Shown here in pieces: positions 58,243 through 64,000 of a DNA stretch of 64,000 bases; position 1 is the first letter of the stretch; the number at the start of each line of letters is the position of its first letter. A program made the translations under genes and the position numbers. Under the pieces are notes generated by a model. That model was not told the DNA's origin and searched no databases. It was given only the letters and a program-made list of their open reading frames with translations. Origin of the DNA: Velamenicoccus sp964471325 (lineage in GTDB: Bacteria > Omnitrophota > Gorgyraeia > Velamenicoccales > Velamenicoccaceae); NCBI GenBank assembly GCA_964471325.1, contig CAYYFL010000009.1, positions 19,175 through 83,174 on the forward strand. The letters are read 5' to 3'.

Positions 58243-59732
58243 TGAAAACGTTCTACGTAACGACACCCATATACTACGTCAACGGCCTGCCGCATATCGG
58301 CCACTCCTACACGACGATCGCCGCCGACGTCCTCTCCCGCCACAAGAGACAGCGCGGATGGGATGTGTATTTTCTCACCGGTACCGACGAGCACGGACAG
58401 AAGGTGCTGCGGGCCGCGCAGGAGGCGGGCAAGACGCCGCAGGAATTCGTGGACGGCATCATTCCGCGTTTCAAAGAGACATGGAAAAAGCTGGACATCA
58501 GCTATGACGATTTCATCCGCACGACCGAGGCCCGTCACATCAGGGCCGTCGGGCATTTCCTGCAGCTCCTTTATGACAAGGGCGAGTTGACGCTCGGCGA
58601 TTATGAAGGCCTTTATTGCGTGCCCTGCGAGGTTTTCTGGACGGAAAAGCAGGCCGAAGGCGGATTGTGCCCGGATTGCAAGAGGCCGATCGAACGCATC
58701 AAGGAATCGAATTATTTTTTTAAGCTCTCCCGTCACCAGGCGTGGCTTCTCCAGTATATCAAGGACAACCCTGATTTTATCCAGCCGGAATCCCGCCGCA
58801 ACGAGGTCTTGAGCTTTCTGGAAGAGAACGTCTTGACCGACCTGTGCGTTTCCCGCCCCAGGAGCCGCCTGAGCTGGGGGATCCCCTTGCCCTTTTCGCC
58901 GGACCACGTGACCTACGTATGGTTCGATGCGCTGATCAACTATATCAGCGCGCTGGGATATCCCGCAGACCTTAAAAGATTTGACGCCTTCTGGCCGTCC
59001 GTCCTTCATTTGATGGGCAAAGATATCCTGCGGCAGCATGCGGTTATCTGGCCGATCATGCTGCACGCGGCCGGGTTGCCTGTGCCGCGCAGGATCTTCG
59101 CGCACGGATGGTGGCAGGTCGGCGAAGAAAAAATGTCCAAGAGCCGCGGGAATGTCGTCAACCCCCTGGATATCATCGATGAGTTCGGCATAGACGTTTA
59201 CCGTTATTTTCTCTTGCGCGATGTTCCCTTCGGGTTGGACGGCGTTTTTTCCCGGGAGGCGCTCATCAAGCGTTTCAACGGGGACCTGGCCAACGACCTG
59301 GGCAATCTCGTTTACAGGACGCTGACGATGTCGGAGAAGTATATCGACGGTCGCATTCCCGCGTTGCGCAAGGACGGGACCGTTTCGGCCCTGGGCTCCT
59401 CGATCCTGGCCAAGCTCGACAAGCTTTCCGTGTCCGTGGACACGGCCTTAGATAAGCTGGATTTCATCGCGGCCCTTCAGTTCGTCTGGGATGTGATCGG
59501 CGGCGCGAATAAGTTCGTGGAAGAAACAAAGCCCTGGAACCTGAAGAAAGAAGGCAAAACAGCGGAGCTGGAGGATTTTCTTTCTGTCATGTTTTTGGTG
59601 CTGCGTCAGGCGGCCGTTGAATTGGCGCCTTTTATGCCGCAGACATCCGCCAAGATCTTGTCTCAACTCAAGGGCGACCGCGTCGCCAAGGGTGAACCGC
59701 TCTTCCCGAGGATCATAGAAGACAAGAAGTGA
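58242..59732 (+). CDS. metG: Methionyl-tRNA synthetase
   Basis: The protein has 496 residues. TPIYYVNGLPHIGHSYTTIA (HIGH), a CVPC/CPDC zinc knuckle around 125-145 and KMSKSRGNVVNP (KMSKS) are present, with an anticodon-binding helical domain. No C-terminal tRNA-binding extension is fused. It charges tRNA-Met and initiator tRNA. The ATG overlaps the ricT stop by one base (TAATG). Confidence 0.96.
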   Translation: MKTFYVTTPIYYVNGLPHIGHSYTTIAADVLSRHKRQRGWDVYFLTGTDEHGQKVLRAAQEAGKTPQEFVDGIIPRFKETWKKLDISYDDFIRTTEARHIRAVGHFLQLLYDKGELTLGDYEGLYCVPCEVFWTEKQAEGGLCPDCKRPIERIKESNYFFKLSRHQAWLLQYIKDNPDFIQPESRRNEVLSFLEENVLTDLCVSRPRSRLSWGIPLPFSPDHVTYVWFDALINYISALGYPADLKRFDAFWPSVLHLMGKDILRQHAVIWPIMLHAAGLPVPRRIFAHGWWQVGEEKMSKSRGNVVNPLDIIDEFGIDVYRYFLLRDVPFGLDGVFSREALIKRFNGDLANDLGNLVYRTLTMSEKYIDGRIPALRKDGTVSALGSSILAKLDKLSVSVDTALDKLDFIAALQFVWDVIGGANKFVEETKPWNLKKEGKTAELEDFLSVMFLVLRQAAVELAPFMPQTSAKILSQLKGDRVAKGEPLFPRIIEDKK

Positions 59733-59820
59733 TCTCGTGCCCCAGGTCCCTTCAGGCCGGGTTCCCAGACAGGATGGATGACCGGGGCCGGCATGGCGGG
59801 GATCCTGGGGCATATTCTTT

Positions 59821-60597
59821 ATGACGATGATCATCGATACGCATTGCCATTTGGATTTTTCTGAATTCGACTCCGACCGGCCGCAGGCGCTTGCGGCGGC
59901 AAAGGCCGCCGGCGTCGAGGTCCTGATCGATGTCGGCTCGAGCTTGGAAGGGAGCCGCCGCGCCGTTGCCTTGAGCCGGCAATACGCCGAGGTGTTCGCT
60001 ACTGTCGGTATCCATCCCCACGATGCCAAGACGTGCGATGAGGCGGCCTTTGCCGAAATCGAAAAGCTCGTCCGGGAGCCGAAGGTGGTCGCCATCGGCG
60101 AAGTGGGCCTGGATTATTACCGCAATCTTTCGGAGCCTGCGGCCCAACGTGAGGTGTTCGGCCGTTTTCTGGCCCTTGCCGCCCGGGCCGTCAAACCCCT
60201 TGTGGTCCACTGCCGCAACGCCGAATCCGACATGCTCCGGATGCTGACGCCTGAAGCGATGAAGGGCATCCCTGGTATCGTCGTCCATTGTTTTTCAGGG
60301 AGCAGGGATTTCTTGTCGGCGTGCCTGGACATGGGGTTTTTCGTCTCTTTTACGGCGAACATCACCTATAAGAAAGCTGACAGCCTGCGCGATCTTGTCC
60401 GCTCCGTTCCTCTGGAGAGGATGTTTTTGGAGACGGATGCGCCCTATCTTTCGCCCGAAGGCAAGAGGGGCAGGCGCAATGAGCCGGCAAATGTCGTCGA
60501 GGTCGCCCGTGAGATCAGCCGGATCAAAGGTGTGGATATCGCCGCGGTCTGCGCCGAGACGACGGAAAATGCGCGGCGGTTCTTTAAAATAATGTGA
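59821..60597 (+). CDS. tatD: TatD family metal-dependent hydrolase/DNase
   Basis: The protein has 258 residues. IDTHCHLDFSEF (metal HxH), GEVGLDYYRN (metal Glu), HCRNAESDMLRML, VVHCFSGSRDF and FLETDAPYLSP (metal Asp) are all present. TatD enzymes are 3'-5' DNases and quality-control nucleases. The 88-bp spacer before it holds no recognisable element. It overlaps or abuts the next gene. Confidence 0.93.
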   Translation: MTMIIDTHCHLDFSEFDSDRPQALAAAKAAGVEVLIDVGSSLEGSRRAVALSRQYAEVFATVGIHPHDAKTCDEAAFAEIEKLVREPKVVAIGEVGLDYYRNLSEPAAQREVFGRFLALAARAVKPLVVHCRNAESDMLRMLTPEAMKGIPGIVVHCFSGSRDFLSACLDMGFFVSFTANITYKKADSLRDLVRSVPLERMFLETDAPYLSPEGKRGRRNEPANVVEVAREISRIKGVDIAAVCAETTENARRFFKIM

Positions 60598-60599
60598 CG

Positions 60600-61754
60600 A
60601 TGGATCATAAGGTTTCGCTGGTGAGATGCGGGAGTTACGATGCGGCACAGGTGCAGGCGGCCGTGGAAGAGGCCGTGCGTCTTTTGGGCGGGATCGAACG
60701 TTTCGTGAGACCCGGAGAGAAGGTGTTGCTCAAACCTAACCTCTTGACGGATGCCGCTCCGGAAAAAGGGGTGGATACGCATCCTGAAGTCGTGCGGGCC
60801 GTCATCCGTCTTCTTCGTCCGCTCACAACCAACATTTTTTGCGGAGATTCGCCGAGCGTGTGGGGAGAAAAAAAGGACGTCAACAGGGTCTATGAGGTTT
60901 CAGGTATCAAAAAGATCTGCGAAGAGGAGGGCGTTGAGCTCGTCTATTTTTCGAGGAGTCGACTTGTCGGGGGTTATCCCTTGACGCCCTGGGCTTTTTC
61001 ATGCGACCGGCTGATCAATGTCCCGAAGTTCAAGACGCATGGATTTACGATCTTGACCGCCTGCCTCAAGAATCTTTTCGGCCTGGTCGTCGGCATGCAC
61101 AAGATGAAGATCCATTTTGACCATCCGAGAGCCTTGGATTTGAGCCGGGTGATCGTCGATATCTATGAGGCACGCCGGCCCGATTTGAATATTGTTGACG
61201 GCATTACGGCCATGGAAGGCGACGGGCCGGGTTCGGCGGGTACGCTCAAACATATGGGGCTGGTTGCGGCCGGAGGCGACGGGGTGTGCGTGGATGTGGT
61301 CTTGGCGCACCTGATGCGTCTTGACGGTTTTGCTGTCCCGACAAACAGGGAGGCTTCAAGACGCGGTCTTGGTCCCAGACGTCTTCAGGACATTGAAGTC
61401 CTCGGCGGGCCTTTGGGTGATTTTACGGCGGAGTCTTTTAGACTTCCTAAAGCAAGCATCTTGGCAAGGCTTCCGCGGATGCCGAAAGCCTTGAGCCGCT
61501 TCCTGATGGCTTTTTTATCTCTGAAACCTTATGTGGAGGCGTCCCATTGCAAGCTTTGCGGCATATGCCGCAAGAGCTGCCCGACAGGGGCGATCCGCCT
61601 TGACGCCGGGCGCGTCCGTTTTTACCGGTCCCGGTGCATCCTGTGTTTGTGCTGTCAGGAGGTCTGCCCTCATGGGGCGATAGATGTCCGCAAGAATTCC
61701 TTTTTAAGGCTGATCAAGCGTTTCAGGAATGCCGGAAAGCGAGCCCGTCGATGA
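60600..61754 (+). CDS. DUF362 and 4Fe-4S ferredoxin-domain protein
   Basis: The protein has 384 residues. The N-terminal DUF362 domain (about 1-290) has KVLLKPNLLTDAAPEKGVDT, NVPKFKTHGFTILTACLKNL and NIVDGITAMEGDGPGSAGTL. Two ferredoxin motifs follow: CKLCGICRKSCP and CILCLCCQEVCP, binding two [4Fe-4S] clusters. An electron-transfer role is probable; the substrate is unknown. ATG 60600 is used, with GTG 60594 overlapping the tatD stop as an alternative. mtnA overlaps its end (ATGA). Confidence 0.88.
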   Translation: MDHKVSLVRCGSYDAAQVQAAVEEAVRLLGGIERFVRPGEKVLLKPNLLTDAAPEKGVDTHPEVVRAVIRLLRPLTTNIFCGDSPSVWGEKKDVNRVYEVSGIKKICEEEGVELVYFSRSRLVGGYPLTPWAFSCDRLINVPKFKTHGFTILTACLKNLFGLVVGMHKMKIHFDHPRALDLSRVIVDIYEARRPDLNIVDGITAMEGDGPGSAGTLKHMGLVAAGGDGVCVDVVLAHLMRLDGFAVPTNREASRRGLGPRRLQDIEVLGGPLGDFTAESFRLPKASILARLPRMPKALSRFLMAFLSLKPYVEASHCKLCGICRKSCPTGAIRLDAGRVRFYRSRCILCLCCQEVCPHGAIDVRKNSFLRLIKRFRNAGKRARR

Positions 61755-62818
61755 AAAACATCTTCGTGAATCCTATTTTTTGGCAAGGCGACCATATCTG
61801 TATCATTGACCAGACAAAACTGCCTGTGGACCTGGTCTATGAGCATTGCAGGGATATCTCCTGCGTCTGGCAGGCGATCAAAAAACTCAAGGTGAGGGGA
61901 GCGCCCCTGATCGGCATTGCTGCAGCTATGGGTTTTGTCCTCGGTCTGAGGAGGTCCAGAGTCAAAACGTGGCCGGGACTCCTGCGAGAAGCCCGGAAGA
62001 TCAGCAGGTATCTGGCTTCTGCCAGGCCGACGGCCGTCAATCTCTTTTGGGCCCTGGGCCGCATGGTCCGTGTCGTCGAGGCGCATGAAGGGGAGGATAA
62101 AAAAAGGCTTCTTCTGCTCCTCAAGAAGGAAGCAGATGCTATTTTAAGCGAGGACATCCGGATGTGTTTTCAGATGAGCCGCAATGCCGCCTGCCTCATT
62201 AAGGACGGCGGCAGCCTCTTGACCGTCTGCAATGCGGGGGGGCTGGCGACGAGCGGTTACGGCACGGCCCTGGGTGTTTTTTACCGCGCCCACGAGGAAG
62301 GCAAATCCATCAAGGTCTACGCCTGTGAGACGCGGCCGCTCCTGCAGGGGGCGCGCCTGACGACATGGGAGCTCCTGCGTAACAAGATCGACGTGACTCT
62401 GATCTGCGATAATATGGCGGCCGACCTGATGCGCCTGGGCCGGGTCGATGCCGTCTTCGTCGGGGCCGACCGCATCGCGGCCAACGGCGATTTCGCCAAC
62501 AAGATCGGCACTTATAGCCTGGCCGTGCTGGCGCGCCATCATAAAATCCCGTTTTATTGCGTGGCGCCGTCTTCGACGCTGGATTTGTCTTTGAAGAGCG
62601 GTCAAGAGATCCCCATCGAGCAGAGAGACCCGCGCGAAGTGACGTCGCTCTATTTTAAAAAACCCATCGCGCCGGCCGGCGTGCGTGTGTTCAATCCCGC
62701 TTTTGACGTCACGCCCGCCTCTTTTGTTTCTGCCATCATCACGGAGAAGGGGTTGATCCGGAAGCCCTTCGGCCGCCATTTAAAAAAACTGCATGGACGC
62801 GTATCTCAAAAACATTAA
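61751..62818 (+). CDS. mtnA: Methylthioribose-1-phosphate isomerase family protein
   Basis: The protein has 355 residues. KVRGAPLIGIAAAMGFVLGL (phosphate loop), LLTVCNAGGLATSGYGTALG (catalytic Cys), ACETRPLLQGARLTTWEL and FVGADRIAANGDFANKIGTY (catalytic Asp) match MtnA rather than eIF2B. It acts in methionine salvage, fitting an AdoMet-using polyamine pathway; some homologues act on ribose-1-phosphate or 5-deoxyribose phosphate. ATG 61751 is fixed by the ATGA overlap. It overlaps thiL by 26 bp. Confidence 0.92.
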   Translation: MKNIFVNPIFWQGDHICIIDQTKLPVDLVYEHCRDISCVWQAIKKLKVRGAPLIGIAAAMGFVLGLRRSRVKTWPGLLREARKISRYLASARPTAVNLFWALGRMVRVVEAHEGEDKKRLLLLLKKEADAILSEDIRMCFQMSRNAACLIKDGGSLLTVCNAGGLATSGYGTALGVFYRAHEEGKSIKVYACETRPLLQGARLTTWELLRNKIDVTLICDNMAADLMRLGRVDAVFVGADRIAANGDFANKIGTYSLAVLARHHKIPFYCVAPSSTLDLSLKSGQEIPIEQRDPREVTSLYFKKPIAPAGVRVFNPAFDVTPASFVSAIITEKGLIRKPFGRHLKKLHGRVSQKH

Positions 62819-63698
62819 AGAGTGGACCCTTGTCGCGCAGGCCGTCCGACGGTTCAGGACATCCGATCGTTCGGTCGTTGTCGGGCCGGGCGACGACGCG
62901 GCTGTCATCATCGGGTCCAAAGGCCGCTACGGCCTTTTGACGGTGGACATGCTTGTTGAGTCCGTGCATTTCAGGAAAAGGGAGGACTTGAAGAAGGTCG
63001 GTTACAAGGCCGTTGCCGTTTCCGTCAGCGATATCGCTGCCATGGGCGGCGAGCCGAGGTTCGCCCTTGTTTCTGTGGGCCTGCCCCGCAAAGACCCCGC
63101 GCGCCGCGCCCAGGCCTTGTTCGCCGGGCTCGGACAATGCGCCCGCAGATATGGCGTCAGCATTATCGGCGGAGACATAAACCGCAGTAACCGCCTCGTG
63201 ATCGACGTGTTCATGGTGGGCGAGGTCGAGAAGAAGAACCTTGTCTTGCGCAGCGGCGCCAAAGACGGCGACACTATTTTCGTCTCCGGGCCCCTGGGCG
63301 GCTCTCTGAAAAGCGGCCGACACTTGCGTTTTATCCCGAGAGTCGCAGAGGCACGTTTTCTGGTGAAGCATTTCAATGTCCACGCCATGATGGACCTTTC
63401 AGACGGCTTGAGCATGGACCTTTCCCGCTTGTGCGAAGCCAGCCGCCTGGGGGCCGAGATCTTCGAGGAGGATATCCCGAGGTCTGCCGGCGTTAAGACG
63501 ACTGCCGAGGCCCTGGGTGACGGCGAAGATTATGAATTGCTTTTTACGCTTGGGCCGGCGCAGGCGCGGCGCCTGTCGGCGGGCCGTTTCCATTTTTATC
63601 CTATAGGCCGTATGACGGCCGCTTTCAAGGGTGTGCGGATGCGCAGCCGCGGCGGCTTTTTAAAGAAGTTGCCGCCGCCGAAATTCAGGCATTTTTAA
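62793..63698 (+). CDS. thiL: Thiamine-monophosphate kinase
   Basis: The protein has 301 residues. VVGPGDDAAVIIG, TVDMLVESVHF, AVSVSDIAAMGGEPRFALVS, SIIGGDINRSN and GDGEDYELLFT are the ThiL metal and substrate motifs. It makes TPP, the ligand of the riboswitch at 21706, linking this operon to the two thi4 genes. It starts within mtnA. A family P1 palindrome begins at its stop codon. Confidence 0.94.
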   Translation: MDAYLKNIKEWTLVAQAVRRFRTSDRSVVVGPGDDAAVIIGSKGRYGLLTVDMLVESVHFRKREDLKKVGYKAVAVSVSDIAAMGGEPRFALVSVGLPRKDPARRAQALFAGLGQCARRYGVSIIGGDINRSNRLVIDVFMVGEVEKKNLVLRSGAKDGDTIFVSGPLGGSLKSGRHLRFIPRVAEARFLVKHFNVHAMMDLSDGLSMDLSRLCEASRLGAEIFEEDIPRSAGVKTTAEALGDGEDYELLFTLGPAQARRLSAGRFHFYPIGRMTAAFKGVRMRSRGGFLKKLPPPKFRHF

Positions 63699-63745
63699 TC
63701 AAGACGCAGAAATCCCCGGCTCTGGCCTAAGGCCAGAGCCGGGGA
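63695..63745. repeat. Dispersed palindrome family P1, copy 3
   Basis: TTTTAATCAAGACGCAGAAA begins on the thiL stop; ATCCCCGGCTCTGGCC pairs with GGCCAGAGCCGGGGAT around TAA, a 16-bp perfect stem. It may act as an RNA 3' end. Confidence 0.85.
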
Positions 63746-63789
63746 TGCCCGTCCCTAAAGATCGGCGGGTCCGCCTAAGTTGTGGTGGT

Positions 63790-64000
63790 GGAAATGCGGC
63801 GAAGATTAGACCCTTCCTTTATGTGGAATGAGGAAGGTCTGTCCTTTCCTGGACTAGACCCTCCGTTTAGAGGAAGACGGAGGTCTGCCCTTTCTGGGCT
63901 AGGTCCTCCTCTAATGTGGTATGCGGAGACCTACCCTTTCTGGGTTAGACCCTCCGTTTTAGAGGAAGACGGAGGTCTGTCCTTTCTGGGCTAGGTCCTC
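63790..64000. repeat. Palindrome array family P3, copy 3 (runs off the window)
   Basis: From GAAATGCGGCGAAGA onward, units of about 45-46 bp repeat: a palindrome (GACCCTCCG...CGGAGGTC or GGTCCTCC/GGAGACC-type) plus a short CCCTTTCTGGG unit. At least four units are seen before the right edge cuts the array. The period is not a multiple of three, so coding is unlikely. Confidence 0.85.

Noticed and set aside
63782..63994. A 70-residue ORF with repeating PPF/GRRR/FLG segments
   Set aside because: The repeat period is not a multiple of three and the same DNA occurs in non-coding spacers at 53376 and 57343.
63790..64000. CRISPR array at the right edge
   Set aside because: Units are regularly spaced, but there are no unique spacers: the whole 45-46 bp unit is palindromic repeat, and no cas gene is near.
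1..64000. rRNA or tRNA genes
   Set aside because: I looked through the spacers for cloverleaf patterns and rRNA signatures and recognised none; a tRNAscan-SE run would settle it.

Overview
The window is about 64 kb of bacterial chromosome with moderately high GC. The mix suggests a diderm (Gram-negative type) bacterium from an uncultured lineage. It encodes a Lol-type lipoprotein ABC exporter, an Mla-type phospholipid transporter (permease, ATPase, MCE protein), a TamB-like protein, a PagL-like lipid A deacylase and several lipoprotein or secreted proteins. It also encodes McsA-McsB-ClpC and a gene order best known from Bacillota. Together with the many dispersed palindromes and the carboxyspermidine genes, Candidatus Omnitrophota (OP3) is my best guess. 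This is an inference from gene content; no rRNA or tRNA gene was seen in the window.

Region by region. 1-6.3 kb: end of an unidentified gene, a DoxX-like protein, a small membrane protein, a Cys/His-motif protein, then a cluster of prepilin-like proteins. 6.3-7.1 kb (minus): a His-type Thi4 thiazole synthase. 7.35-11.2 kb: a tightly overlapping operon of polysaccharide deacetylase, ArnT/PMT-like glycosyltransferase and PIG-L-like deacetylase, probably for envelope glycan modification. 11.4 kb: a cold-shock protein with a structured leader. 12-19.6 kb: AddA-like and AddB-like helicase-nucleases separated by a MITE-like element, then a TamB-like protein. 19.7-21.6 kb: IspH (minus) and a TPR protein. 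21.7-22.9 kb: a TPP riboswitch with terminator controlling a second, Cys-type Thi4 paralogue. 23-26.5 kb: ZIP and CDF metal transporters, CcdA and a DipZ-like thioredoxin protein. 26.7-29.8 kb: a histidine kinase and a receiver-TM-DUF192 fusion that lacks the phospho-accepting Asp. 30-32.5 kb: an AT-rich REP-associated transposase and a Ski2-like helicase. 32.7-34.5 kb: a lipoprotein, a PagL-like protein and a YqeY protein. 34.7-37.8 kb: a polyamine cluster (leader peptide, carboxynorspermidine decarboxylase, carboxyspermidine dehydrogenase, AdoMetDC-like protein). 38-41.6 kb: lysS, lolC/E, lolD. 41.7-64 kb: a long, nearly all-plus housekeeping run (ilvE-like, mcsA, mcsB, clpC, mlaE, mlaF, mlaD, radA, yacL-like, ispD, ispF, cysE, cysS, tmk, holB, ricT-like, metG, tatD, a ferredoxin-domain DUF362 protein, mtnA, thiL).

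The most unusual layer is the intergenic DNA. Several palindromic repeat families fill the spacers. One family sits directly in front of four unrelated genes, and its right-end hairpin is fused to a TAAGGAG Shine-Dalgarno sequence, so the element appears to supply the ribosome binding site. Its central stem differs in sequence between copies while keeping complementarity. Other palindromes sit exactly on stop codons, and some genes have near-consensus promoters abutting an ATG with no Shine-Dalgarno (probable leaderless mRNAs).
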